From Primula veris (taxonomy: Eukaryota; Streptophyta; Magnoliopsida; Ericales; Primulaceae), in contig OY821742.1 of the NCBI GenBank assembly GCA_963682055.1, positions 31,219,060 through 31,283,059 on the forward strand: 64,000 nucleotides of DNA. Direction: 5' to 3'. Under the pieces are notes generated by a model. It was given only the letters and a program-made list of their open reading frames with translations. It had not been told where the DNA came from and searched no databases. Below, piece after piece: positions 32,380 through 44,140 of the stretch; positions within the stretch are counted from its first letter, which is position 1, and every line of letters starts with the position of its first letter. The translations under genes were made by a program, and so were the position numbers.

Positions 32380-35300
32380 ATGTCGAATGAAGAAAAATCA
32401 GAAAAATTAGAAGAAACCCCAATTTCTACAATCACTCACATAATTCCCATTTTTTCAGATAATATCATCATTTTTCCTCCGTTTAACCACGAAAACCTCC
32501 CCCTCCAAACACCCATCACCCCTTCCCCTCCTCCCTCTAAAACCCCTCCCCCGTTACGCGACACACGCGACGTGACACGAAGATGGGTCTGCCAACTTCG
32601 GGATAAGTTCCTTCTGTTCTTTCGCAGTTTTCGGGATTTTAGCAAATGGGTGAATATAAATAATGATGATAATAATAAAAGGTGGGTAGGTTGTGGGGTG
32701 GCGGTGATGGTTTTTGTGTGGTGGTTTTACGTGAGGCGGTGGCGGAAGAAGGACCAGATGGACCTTGTTATTCGAGAAAAAGACGAGGTAATCATTGGTC
32801 CTTGTTTAAAGATTTTAATCGAAATGTATAGAAAGTAATTATCTTTTACTTAATTTTATTAATTTGGGTAGGACTAAAACTCCAACCAGTGTTCCAAAAA
32901 GCAAGCATAAGAGGAAATTACACGACACGTGCATGCGGAAACCAGGAATGGTTCATGGCCTGTCGAATTTACATAAAAAAATTAGAGGTGCCGAATCATC
33001 GTTTTTAGCTTAGTTTAGTGAAAATACATGGTTAAAAATTAAAAAAAAAAAAAGTCACAATCACGGGACACGTTTTTTCACAGATTCTAATCAAAATATA
33101 TAGGGAAGAATTATTTTTTCGCTAATTTCGTTAAACTATGTAGGACTACAAATCCAACTGTCTCCGTTTAGGAATGAAATCCCCTACAGTCCTATCTACA
33201 GTCCTATATTTGTTGCATTTAAACTTGGTTTTTAACAAAAGTTATCCTCCGTTAGTTTTCGAATTTGCTTTTTGTATATATTGAAAGATTGATTACAGAA
33301 GGAACTTTAGAGGACGTAGCCTTAAGAAGCGCAATTCATGAAAATGAAGCTCTATGACTGGGGGAAGCCAAGTAGAGGCAATTGGGGGCCACAACGCTTC
33401 CATAATTCTGATAATTGCGATTTTTAAAATTTTGACCATTTGTTTTCATTAGTTATTGTTAAAAATGATGATTTGGCACCCCTCATATATTTTTCCACTT
33501 AATATAATTGCTTATGAAAAATTTGGCACCCCACATGAGTGGCTTCGGCCCTGCTCTATTTTGAAGGGTAGAAAATTTAAGAACGCAGGGACAGAATCAA
33601 GAACTTTGGAAGGGTAGGAGCTGAAACGCTACTTTTGGTAAATGGGGGGGCTGAAACACTAAGTTTTTTACCATGTATTTTAACTTAAAAGATACTATTG
33701 ATTTTACCTTTTCACCACGCCGCATGATAAAAATAAAATAAAAAATCTCCTAGTTGCGCCATGTGCCATTGTCTAGATCAACAAGAATATTGTAGGGGGA
33801 TGTGATTGCACTAGATACATGAATATGTTCATTGTTAATCTACTAACTCGATAACCGACTACATAGTTGGTTGAATTGATCAAAGCGATTTTAAATTTTA
33901 AATTATTTCGTCTACGATTGAGCTTAAAAGGGGTATGTTTGAAGGGTTTGTTGGTTTAGTTATTTATCAGTCTATGTGATTATTTGGAACGAAAGAGGGT
34001 GGTTCAGAATGGGATAACAAACATACATGACATATAAAAAGCTTTTGCACCATATCAGCTATAATCATTTTCAGTTAGTATAGAAGTGCTTACTGATTAG
34101 GGAAGGTATAGAGAACAAGTGCTAAATAAAATTGAGCGTAAAATGAGTATGTTCCCACAGGCTGGTGGTTTTGTAGTCTATCTGTAGAGGAAAAGGGTGT
34201 TTCAGTCTGGGATGTCAAACATTATGAAAGTTACAAAAGAAGAATTGCACTGTTTAGGGACAAGTCGACCACCACTTTCAGGTGGAATATAAGTCCTTAC
34301 TGATTAGGAAAGGTAGACGAGATGCACAAAACTTTACTCTGCAATACGCGTGAACATTCTTGAGTGGGACATTTGTTTATCTGTTTGTGCAATTTGAGCC
34401 CTAGTAAATTGCAGTTGTCTTATGTAGACAGATACGTTTCTTAAACTAGGTTAGATGAAGTTCAGAAGTTTAAATTAGCCTGTATACGAAGGCAAAGGTA
34501 TAAGATGTGATATCTAAAAGTTGTACTAACCTCCCTGCTGGCAACAACGCGTGATTATGATTTGTGCCTTATGTTACAGTACAACTACCAACAGAGCTAT
34601 TTATTGCTTATTAAGTTGACTAATTCTAGCCGAGTATGCTATTGCCTATTTGTGATATCTAAATCTTCCTTTGTATCAGTAATGAAAGCAAACACCGACT
34701 ACTGTGTAGCATGTCACTTTTCGCCTTCTCTTTTTTTTTGGTTGGTTTTAAATTAGATTGCAAGCCTGTGACGTACTTGCAATGTGCGAGCACTTAGCTC
34801 TCTCTCTTTAGTGAATACACCATCATTAAAAGATTTTTCCTTCATTTTGGATTCGCACCTTGATTGTAATAAGATCCCAAGAGTTGGATTGTTTGTTTTT
34901 CTCCCCGTGGTTTGCATTAAAACCATTTGCTTTATCGAGACAGATGTTTTACGTTTAGTTGGATTGTTCTAGATGACCTAAGAATAGGGAAGATATGTTA
35001 GTCGAAGTCAAATAGTGTATTTGGCCTTTTTGAACTTACACAGGCCACGTTGTCTTTTGATATAAATCCGAAAATGACTTGTATCTCATGAACAAGATCT
35101 TGTTATCTTTTCAATTTTCTTCCTTCTCGAAACTTTCAGAATGTGCCTGGGAAGAACTGGATGATCTCATTGTTAGATATAGTGGGGACTCGTGATCCAA
35201 TTGATCTGTTTGTAGAAAACTTAATTTTGAAAACTCTTAATAGATTAGAATTTCATTCAGTGTTTAAAAAGCGAAAACTAAAGCGATTTTGCAATAGCTA

Positions 35301-35651
35301 CGGAAAAAGCACAAACGCTAGCCTAAAAGGCAGAAAAGGCGAGCTTTTTAAACTTTGAATCAAGCTTTTTTACTATGAAGCAAGCTTTTTATTAAGAGAT
35401 TTCAATAGCATGAGACTATCCAGTGAGATTGATGTTTCTCATTGAGTCATTGATGTGATCACATGGAAGTTACGCCTGCTTTCAATAATATTAGTATTAA
35501 GCCCGTACCTGGCAATGTCGACATATGCTAAATTTTGACATGTTTAATTTTGCAGAAAATTAAACAACTTTTGCATCAAATCGCTCAAATGAACCAGCTA
35601 TTGCTCTCTCTTCATAAAAGCTCATTATCTAGGGGAGGAGGGGTAACATAG
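32380..35651 (+). CDS. Small single-pass membrane protein, two exons (unidentified family)
   Basis: Exon 1 is 32380-32787 and exon 2 is 35556-35651; together they encode 167 residues with no break. Exon 1 ends at the codons for REKDE on a GTAATC donor. Exon 2 starts after TTTTGCAG with KIKQLLHQIAQMNQLLLSLH and ends at TAG. The join is in phase 0, and a hydrophilic stretch running into an amphipathic Leu/Gln helix makes good protein sense. The N-terminus (1-60) is acidic then proline-rich (TPSPPPSKTPPPL). A basic segment precedes a transmembrane helix at about 102-118 (WVGCGVAVMVFVWWFYV), followed by a basic patch (RRWRKK) and a probable coiled coil. I recall plant proteins of unknown function with the same TM-plus-KDEKI..LL.QIAQMN layout but can give no name. 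Without the splice, translation would run only to 32838. Intron 1 is 2.77 kb. Confidence 0.72.
32808..33156 (+). repeat. Diverged tandem repeat spanning the exon 1 donor region
   Basis: About 32808-32890 (GATTTTAATCGAAATGTATA ... TAGGACTAAAACTCCAAC) and about 33080-33156 (GATTCTAATCAAAATATATA ... TAGGACTACAAATCCAAC) are clearly related, about 270 bases apart. The early part of the intron was therefore duplicated long ago. Confidence 0.6.
33330..33720. repeat. Transposon relic within intron 1
   Basis: Text such as GGGGGAAGCCAAGTAGAGGC, GGCACCCC (twice, near 33475 and 33526) and GTGGCTTCGGCCCTGC has the look of worn ends of a DNA transposon. 33655-33715 resembles the repeat unit of the tandem array at 52.2-52.5 kb (TTTTACCATGTATTTTAACT and following). 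No boundaries could be fixed. Confidence 0.4.
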
Positions 35652-36382
35652 TCATCTCAAGTTGTAGTTTCCTTGCCCACTGGTGACTCAAGATCTGAGA
35701 AATTGTGTCTAATTCAGAAGCCTGTACCATTATTTGTCATTTTTTGCTTTAGCTCTCCAGCAAATTGCTTGTAAGTTATGAGCCTGCTATTGAAGACTCA
35801 AACTCCATTGTAGCAAACCAGATTATGCAATGTAAAGCATGTTTTCTAGAGTGAAGCTATAGTCTGTAATTGTATTTTCTTGATTGGTGACTTGGATGCT
35901 AAAAAATTGCTCTAACATGTGCTTATCTTCAGGTTCGTTGTAAGGATTGACCAGAAGAAAAGGCAACAATGCTTAGTTTAGAAGTTAATGAACGACTGAA
36001 GATTATAGCAGTTGTATTGATGCATACTGTTTACTGCACAACTTAATATGGTCGTTAATTGGTATTGTCTTGTAATGTGTGTCTCTTCAAGGTAGAGTAT
36101 TGCCCCAGTTTTTGTTCAGGTAGTAGCAAAAATTTCACTGGCCGTGGGTAAAAAGGTTAACACAGTTTGCTTACCCTCATCCCAGGAAGGTTTTATCTAA
36201 TCAAAGAAAGTTTCTTACATGAACGTGTAATGATCAAGCAAAAAACACATTGCCATTAAATAAACACAAATTTGCACGCAGATGTGCTTCAATCCCCAAG
36301 AAAGGAAGTTCATTTAGAATTGATTGATGTTTGCTTGCATTTTCTCTGCAGAGTTTTGAAAATGATGCAAATGTATTCCTAA
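35652..36382. other. 3' flank of the membrane-protein gene
   Basis: No second gene. Likely 3' UTR and downstream DNA; a TTCAGG acceptor-like site near 35930 hints at a spliced 3' UTR, but this is not provable here. Confidence 0.4.
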
Positions 36383-36739
36383 ATGAATGAAATACCTTGG
36401 CCACATTTTTATATATCATATTCAGGATTTTGTATTATATCAATATTAGTGTGCAAGTTGACTGTCAATAATTATATTGTGACAAAGGCAAAAGTGAAAG
36501 TAGCAAGAGGTTTGCTGCTGAGCCTTGTAATGAGCTTGATATTGTTAAATGGTTTGAGAGCCATTCAGCCGGAATGGATTGTTCCAGCCCATGGTTCACT
36601 TTTTGCCTTTACTGCTCTAATACTATTACGGATCCGAGCATCATCTTGCTTTGAAACAAAACCATTTCGGCACCAACAGGAAAAAAATGAAAATCAATAC
36701 CCGAATTATTTCATTAAACTTGTACCTACTACCACATAG
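36383..36739 (+). CDS. Doubtful 118-residue open frame
   Basis: An ATG-started frame with two hydrophobic stretches (about residues 8-24 and 42-85, containing ARGLLLSLVMSLILLNGL). No family is recognised. A different plus frame over 36490-36650 reads RFAAEPCNELDIVKWFESHS then AGMDCSSPWFTFC, which is more hydrophilic and protein-like and ends at TGA near 36650; it has no start. One of the two may be a relic exon. I would not treat either as a gene without transcript support. Confidence 0.2.
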   Translation: MNEIPWPHFYISYSGFCIISILVCKLTVNNYIVTKAKVKVARGLLLSLVMSLILLNGLRAIQPEWIVPAHGSLFAFTALILLRIRASSCFETKPFRHQQEKNENQYPNYFIKLVPTTT

Positions 36740-38890
36740 AGAGGTAATGGTGTTAAGATCTGAAGTATAAATGAGCAAACTAGGCACAAAACAAATTATC
36801 TGTGCACAACTACCAGCAGTAATGGTGTTCCATATGTGAGATCAAGGCAAAAAAAAGAAAAGGAAAGAGGTGATTCATTGCATGAGACACCCATCTACAT
36901 TTCAACAGGTACTGAAACAACAAGAAGATAAAATACCAGCCAAACTCCAAATATTATTCCGAACAATAGAGACACGCATATAACTACTCTTTAATTTGAA
37001 ATTGTGCTTTTGTGAACAAACACAAAGATGCATACGAGTACAAGACCATATAAGACAGTCCGTCTCGGACGGTGAATATAAATTTCCTTTCTGTATACAG
37101 CTCATTAAGTATGTCATCTATTTTGTATACGAAGGCTAATATAAGCACAAGAAACAGATGAATTCGGCTATAATTTGGCCAAACAATCATATCTCTTGTT
37201 ATCACTATGTCATAAGCTGGGCAATATTGTTTCTTAACAAACAGTCGACACCATAAATAATATCTGATTATTTCTCAAAATACTTCTATTTCACAGGTAA
37301 ATACTACAATAACTATCCATTACGGAACATTATAATTTTATAGAAACCTCATACATGGATACTAAGCATCCAAAATTGGAAAACAATCATCAGGTCGTTC
37401 TAGATCCACAACAGATGTGAAAGATTACATACTGAAGAAGGGAAACCCGACAAGTTTGGATACATCATTATTGCATGAAAGATTGAAATCTGAAAGTGCC
37501 AAAAAAGTAAGAGGTGGGGAGGGAAAAGATGAAGAGGATAAGGATTTACACAAATAGTTGATCTCACAAACAAACACGATACGCAACTAGTATTGTATAC
37601 AGTTTAACCTTGCTCCTAAATTCTATGTGCATTTTCTAAGTGTAAACTAGTAAAAAATAGTTGGTTTGGTCTGAAACAGTAAGCATTGGCTTTCCATTCA
37701 TTCCTTTTCAGAATTAGTTCTGTCATGAAATAAACTCTTACATCGGAAAAATGAATGTCAATTGTCTCTCTATTATAAGTCGGTCAAAACACAATTTGAG
37801 CCATAGTCTCAACATAACAAGACTTCAGAATTTAGATTAGATCACTTACTCGAAATCATTGAAAGGACCCATTTTGCATTAAAAAGATAATAGTATACAA
37901 GAAAACTATCTAGGCTAACCCAATAAAAGTTTTCTAATGTCAGATATTTTCTTGCAGAAATTTTACAACTATTGAACGAGCATTAATTTGCATATCATAA
38001 TCTGTAGAAGCTTAAGTGATAGTATTTCAGTATTTGACTATCATTCTCATGATAAAGCACAGGAGTGTTGTTGTATAATGTAAATAAGGCGGAAATAATA
38101 TACCTCGGCAGTTGTTTATTTGGTAGAACAATAAATAAGAGTAAAGTTTATATCCATCCATTCATAACAGGCAAGTCTAGAAAGATCGAGTTCTGTTTTA
38201 ATCAAAATGTGAAACAAACACATTCCAATTGATAGGATCTATAACTAGGTATGGTAACTCTCCAATTTCTCAAGCATTAAGTATGCTTGTCCTGCTTACT
38301 GCTTTGAGCATATAATATAGCCTTATGTTGAAATTTCTGAAGACATTCAGATTTATGGAATCTATTACTGCTAATTATGTAAGTCTCAAACCTAACAATC
38401 ACAAACTAAATTCAACAAGGAGTTAGATGTCTATATATAAGAAGCAGAAGGGACCTATCAACTTATAAGGACGATGTAACTGTTCAACCTAACAATCACA
38501 AACCCTACGATGTAACTGATGTCCCGATTTAGAGTCCATAAGTTTTCAATCAAGTTTAAGGCCTCAAAAGTAAATGTTCATGGTAACTAGTAATACTAAT
38601 CTATCTCGACTATCAAATCAATCACGGATCAATATAACACCTTTTAATGAAATTAGAATGGAATCGTTACAAAACTATTATTCTTTCGCCATTGCACAAC
38701 AGTAAAATACCAAATCAGTAACAAAAATCTGCTCCTATAAACTAAACCCAATACAAAACAAGATGGGAAGTAAAAGTAACTTGAACTTTAAACTGTAACC
38801 GGCTTTATAAAAGCTGAATATCCCAACATCGCGACCTAAATATCATATCATAACCAGCTACAGATTTCAAAAAAAAAAAAAACATACCAA
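36740..38890. other. Spacer and 3' flank of the xylosyltransferase
   Basis: Mostly unexplained. The part near 38890 is 3' UTR of the minus-strand xylosyltransferase. A short minus-strand frame ending at TAG near 36893 reads VVICVSLLFGIIFGVWLVFY then LLVVSVPVEM, like a C-terminal membrane anchor, with no upstream exons found. Confidence 0.4.
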
Positions 38891-41096
38891 CTAACTCCGT
38901 GTTACAACACCGCTATCACCACCACCAACCACTGTACGCCGGATATCAAACTTATCAGCAACGTCCAAAGGCTTATCCGTCTCGTTCCTAATCCTCTTCA
39001 CCTTCGGGCTCAACAACCCTCTATGCCCGAACCCATACAAGTTAAGCACCTGGTTATCCGCGAAATTAAAAGCCCTCTCCATACTACTCAAACACTTCTC
39101 AACAGGGTAATCCCCGTAACTCCCGCAAGGCTTACACCCAACGAAATGCGTCACAAAAGGCCACCTCTCGTCCCCATACCCTGGCTTATACTTCTCTATC
39201 ATCTCCTCGTACCTATCGACCAACCCCGCCCAATACCCGTGTAAATAGTAACTATTCTCAAGAAAAACTTTTTGCATCCACTCCTTTTGAGTAATCAGAA
39301 GATATATAAGCGCCGACTGATCATCTGCCTCGAAGGCTGGCCGACCCTTCAAGCTAGCTGTCAGGACCTTCCCCGCCTCCTCCCTGACGGGCCCTTTCGG
39401 ACCCATCGGGGCCCACACATCTAGCAAATCAAGGGACCACTGGCAGTTTCTAAATAAAAAACTCCCCGTGTTCACAGCGATCCAGCTCTTCTGCTCGAAT
39501 AACAGATCCGGGTACCCGTGAATCACCATATTATGACCCTCATACTTTTTTAGCGGTATTTCGAAAAGCATATCGGTGAACAACGCGTCACTGTCCATCC
39601 ACCAGACCCACTCGACCTCGGGATGGGACAACATCAGCTTCCTTAACAAAGGCAGCTTCGCCCAGTACCCCGCTAACTCCTTATCCAAATGCGCCATGTT
39701 ATAAACTATCTCAATCCCGTGTAACCTACAATAATCAATCTTGTTCTTAACACCTTTTAGTAGATAGTGATCCCCGATCGGGTTATCACATGGGCTCGGT
39801 GGAGACCCAGTCACCAGCAACACCCTCGGCTTGTTATTATTAAACCCTATACCAGATTTGAAAGAAAAAAAGGCTTGTTAGTAAATTAAATCAGGCTCCA
39901 AAGTACCATTTCTTATTATTTCATTCTTTTTTCTTGTTACGTCGACTACTTTTTCTATATTTTTGAAATAGCAAATAAACAAAAGAAACTATCGACTCTT
40001 ACACAGCGTATTTTCATGTTCTGATTTTGGTGATTTTCTAGAAAACAAATGCTTATTTATTTTTAGTTGCTTAATATTTCCTGAATTTAATCCCGCGAAC
40101 ACAAAAATCAAGGCTATGTTTGGCAATAGATTTTTTGGTCCAGAATAAGATTTTAAAAATCTGATACAAAAATCCACCGAAAATCTAGATTTTAAAATTC
40201 TGGATTTTTTAGCCTAAGTGTGTGTACAAGCTTTTTTTTATGGCTTTCTAGATTTTTTGCTCTGAAAAAACATTGGGTGTTTGGTATGTTAGCTTTTATG
40301 GCTTTTAAAAAGCTAGATTTTGGCTATCAAAGCATGAAAAGCTTGAAAAGCCAAATCTGTGTTTTTTGTAGATTTTTTTTTTTAGCTTTTTCGGATTATT
40401 TGGTCATTTTGAATGAATTAGCCAAAAATTTAAATTTTCAAACTAAACGCAAATCTTAACTAATCTAGCTTTTAAAAATATGTTACCAAACACACTAACC
40501 GGCTTTCTATAATCAAGTTTTTTTACAGTTGCTTTCTAAAAGCGGCTTTTTAACCAAAAAAGTTGATTCCAAACGGAGCTTAAATCTACTTTTTAGAAGC
40601 TAAATAATCTGTCCAAACTCCAAACAGATATTTAAAATAAAAAAAAAATCTAAATTAGTTGGAGAATGTGAAGAAACCAACCTGGGTTTTTACGGAGCCA
40701 GATTTGGCGCTGTTCGTCCCAGTTAAGAATCTTAGGTCCCAAAGTATAAGCAACTATGGTAGAGTTGGGTAGTGAATTATGATTATCATGAACAAAATCA
40801 TCGACAATATCATCATCAGGGTCTCTATCAGACCGAATCTCAGCTAATATCCGATTAGTCTCCTCGACAAGGTTTTGATTAACAGCGTCTGCAGCAGATG
40901 AGGTTAAATTAAGTCCGATGTATCCACGTAAGACAAGGATTGTAACGAAACCGCATAAGATGGTGATCTTAGCATTGTTGAAGGTGCGTGCGAGGTTACG
41001 TCTTGGAGGGAATAAAGAACGAGATCTGATTGATGATGTAGTGATTGGTAAAGAGGTTCCTCGTTTTAATGGAGTGGTCACCTTATTGTTCTCCAT
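38891..41096 (-). CDS. XXT5: Xyloglucan 6-xylosyltransferase, GT34 family (XXT5-like), two exons
   Basis: Exon 1 is 41096-40682 and exon 2 is 39846-38891 (minus strand), joined in phase 1 across an 835-bp intron with GT donor (CCAG/GTTGGT) and AG acceptor (TATAG). The 456-residue product is a type II Golgi enzyme that adds alpha-1,6-xylose from UDP-xylose to the glucan backbone of xyloglucan. A short cytosolic tail is followed by a membrane anchor (about 43-61, TILCGFVTILVLRGYIG), a stem with NQNLVEETNRILAEIRSD, and a GT34 catalytic domain with the DxD motif WWMDSDALFTD (D223 and D225), AFEADDQSALIYLL, GYWAGLVDRYEEMIEKY and THFVGCKPCG. The stem block and VIHGYPDLLFEQKSWIA fit XXT5 and its sisters XXT3/4 better than XXT1/2. 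The length is normal for the family and all motifs are present. A CT/GA microsatellite lies just upstream of the ATG. Confidence 0.93.
40111..40581. mobile_element. MITE filling most of the XXT intron
   Basis: The left end GGCTATGTTTGG (from 40112) pairs with CCAAACGGAGC near 40569-40579; inside them TTTTTTGGT and ACCAAAAAA also pair. GGC..GTTTGG ends are common in Tourist/Harbinger and hAT MITEs. No clean target duplication was found. It lies wholly within the intron of the xylosyltransferase gene. Confidence 0.6.
40275..40495. mobile_element. Second MITE nested within the intron MITE
   Basis: GGGTGTTTGGTATGTTAGCT at about 40275-40294 is the approximate reverse complement of TAGCTTTTAAAAATATGTTA and the CCAAACACAC that follows it (about 40466-40495). 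It lies between the arms of the 40111-40581 element, so either the elements nested or one composite palindrome formed. Confidence 0.55.
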
Positions 41097-41101
41097 TGTT
41101 A

Positions 41102-41258
41102 GGTGCTCTCTTTCTCTCTCTCTCTCTCTCTATATTTTAGAGGAAAAGTGCGGCGCTTGTGTATGTATATATGATAATTAAATTAAGATACAAATGTGTA
41201 AATAGTATTAAATGTACAATATATGGTAGTATTAGATACAATGTGGTGTATATAATAC

Positions 41259-41289
<31 letters not shown>

Positions 41290-41330
41290 TGGGAAAATGG
41301 GAAGAAGAAGAAGAAGAAGAAGGTGAGCAC
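41102..41330. promoter_or_regulatory. Promoter/5' UTR region of the xylosyltransferase with GA microsatellites
   Basis: On the coding (minus) strand this holds GA repeats at about 41107-41131, a TA run followed by GAGA on the plus strand at about 41261-41289, and a GAA repeat on the plus strand at about 41301-41321. GA/CT repeats close to the start are frequent in plant core promoters. No transcription start can be fixed. Confidence 0.45.
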
Positions 41331-41612
41331 CACCGACTGCTGATCTAATATTATTTTACTTTTATTTATTGGATCTTTGTGTATTAAAATTCTCTTATTA
41401 CAACGCGCTAATCCTCCCTTTTACTTGTATTTTTAAAAATAATTATTGAGTTTTAGCTTAAAATTTGAAAATCTTAAATAAACAACGTTTTAAACATGAC
41501 AATACTAAAAAAAAAAACACGTCTGAAAACTCAAAAAACTTAATCTTTTAGTTAAGAAAAAAAATTAAATGTAGTCAGGCAAATTTGCACAAATATAAGA
41601 TAATTTGTTATA

Positions 41613-41847
41613 CTCCATACGTCCCTTTTTAAGTGTCCCCTTTATAAATTGTTACTTTTTAAGAATATTTAATTTTGATGCATAAATTACTAATATTACT
41701 CTTTTAAATATCATAATTAACTTATTTCCTAAAAATTGTTATCGTTGTTGTAGTTGTAAATGGTATGTATATAAAGGGTAATAGAATAAATTTGTTGTAT
41801 TATAATTAGTATATTGAAAACGCGACACTTATTTTGAACGGAGGAAG
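41613..41847. mobile_element. Stowaway (Tc1/mariner) MITE, 235 bp
   Basis: Starts CTCCATACGTCCCTTTTTAA and ends in the complement (GACACTTATTTTGAACGGAG then GAAG), flanked by TA on both sides (41611-41612 and 41848-41849). CTCCNTNCGTCCC ends and the TA target duplication are diagnostic of plant Stowaway elements. Confidence 0.9.
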
Positions 41848-42404
41848 TATTAAATAGAGTTTGGGACTAAACTAAGTAAATAATAATTATTTGTATTATT
41901 TTAGACCTATTATATTTATATATTTAACGGTAAATGGGCATGTATAACTATTTGTGTTTTTTTAGTAAAGGTTGTGTTTTTAACGTCGGAGGTAGCGCTT
42001 TAATAAAACTTTTCCGAGAACGTTTCAGTGGTACTTTAACTTTTTAAAACAGTAGTACTTTCCTTTATTTAACATTTACTGTAATTTATTAACTGCTAGT
42101 ACTAAATTTATATTTATAGGTGGGATTGTAAATTATACTTACATTGGTTACTATTACGACGTTATAACTAATTGTATTTATTTTTAAAAAAAACTAATGG
42201 TACTAATAACTATTTATTCACATGATTGAGAACTAAAATTCAGTTTTATGATCTAGCGTGTTTGTCTTCGATTTTTTATCAAAAGTAACGGGTGCTATGG
42301 TTGTATACATGTCATTGTCCAACTAACCGTGAGCAGAAATCGGCTCGGTTAGTTATAATTAGGACGATATAATTAATACTATCTACGTCGTGACGTCGTT
42401 TTTA

Positions 42405-42608
42405 AATAATTGTCCTTACGAAACTATGTTTAACTTTGAAATCAAAAATTTCGTATCTAACTTTCCGAAATTGAAATTTTCAAACGCTAATCATATAGTT
42501 TAATGTTCAAACTATGTAACTATATTTTGAAAACTTCGATTTCCGTAACTTAGATACGATATTTTTTATTGTCAAAGTTGTACATAGTTTCGTAAGTGAT
42601 AACTATTT
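42405..42608. mobile_element. Foldback element, ~200 bp
   Basis: The left arm from TAAATAATTGTCCTTACGAA pairs with the right arm ending TTCGTAAGTGATAACTATTT; the arms are about 90 bases each with scattered mismatches (shared words ACGAAACTATGT, CGTATCTAA, TTTTCAAA). No coding sequence. Confidence 0.7.
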
Positions 42609-43064
42609 AGGGGCGGCGAAGTAGTTAGTAATTTACATCTCTGTTTTAAAAGGCCGGATTTGTAGTAAAAAATACTCGATTTGTACCTTACAAAAATGTT
42701 TTAGCTAACTTTTCGCTTTTTAAAACAGTCATTTATATACACGTTTTACTGTTCTAATAATTTTAAGTAAGTTTTACCATGTTAATAATCAGGGAATATC
42801 CAAATCTATGCTAAAAGGGAACTTTTAACACCCACGGACCCACATAATAACAAAATAAATCGTCTGAGAAAGATAAAATATATTCATGTGGTGAAACAAA
42901 CAACAAAACAAATCATTCAAGAAAAAAAAAACCTTTATGAAAAATTGTTATATTGAAGTGGGAGGATGGGATCAGAAAAGAAATAGAGTGCTGATCTAAT
43001 TTACATTTATTTAATTTTTATTGTTTATTGAATGAATATGTTGTTCCCAATTAATTGTTTATTA

Positions 43065-43240
43065 CGAAACTATGTGTAATTTTGATCGGTCAATAACTTC
43101 TATTAAAATTGTTGGAATAAAAATTTTCAAAAGTTAATCATATAGTTCAAACATTAAATTATATAATTTAGTTTTAAAATTTTTCATTTCGATAATTCTG
43201 ATACATGTTATAAATCGATTAAAATTACAGCTAATTAGTA
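43065..43240. repeat. Diverged relative of the 42.4-kb foldback element
   Basis: CGAAACTATGTGTAATTTTG and TTTTCAAAAGTTAATCATATAG match the arm of the 42405-42608 element; the remainder is worn. Probably an older copy of the same family. Confidence 0.5.
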
Positions 43241-43977
43241 TTAAATACAAGTGGTTATATTTTCTGGTTGAGTAATGCTTGTAGTTCACATAGTTACAAT
43301 AGTGATCCAATGAGTATCTAAGTTGTGATAGTTTTACGGAATTGGTATTGAGATTTGGAGTATTTAGAGAATTATAGAGGTAATCCTCTATGTAATGTTG
43401 GTTCTTTAAATTGATATCTTTGTGGCTAAATTATTAAGAAAAATCTATTTGGATAGGTCATAGGTTTCACAATGCCCTTGTGACAATGACATATATACTG
43501 TATTGTTTAAGATAATCAGTACATGAATTGAATTACTAATGAAGTGATAAATTGTAAATAACACTTCGATAATGAACCAAGATTTACATGTTAATAAATA
43601 TGATAATATTTGATGTGATTAGTGTGGTAATCAAGATCAACAAATACAACTTGAACTTCTAATGTCATGTAATGCTTAACCAATGCATATGTGTTATTCG
43701 TTAACCTAAATTGCATTACTTAATATGTTCCATTACTGAAAATTCTACTGTTAAGCTAACTGAATTACTTCCATAAGTATAATATATAGGTTTATGTTTA
43801 CTTCTTAAATATCTCCTTAACTAAGTTTTAGCATTTTAATAGTGCAATTTTAATTAATGGAACATAATACAAAACATATCAATTAACAAAACTATAATAT
43901 ACTAATAAAAATCAAAATGACCGATATAAACTAGCAAAGTGCAAAAATGTATGATGAGTTGACATATTCATTATACC

Positions 43978-44140
43978 AGTGTTCTAAAATGAACATCTAT
44001 GCGGAAATTAGGCGATAGGTGCAGACTAAAAGCCTAATAGATTAGGCAGGATTAGACGGTGATTAAGCGAAATTAGGCGAGATTAAACGCTTGGCGACCA
44101 ACTTCCACCAAAGTTCCGACTTACGCCTTTTAAAACATTG
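43978..44140. mobile_element. Small repeat element with AGGCG words (copy 1)
   Basis: Begins AGTGTTCTAAAATG and ends TTTTAAAACATT, a weak inverted repeat. The interior repeats GGAAATTAGGCGATAGGTG, AGCCTAATAG, GATTAAGCG and GGCGACCAA. The same order of words occurs at 49828-49970, so this is a dispersed family, most likely a MITE. Confidence 0.6.
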
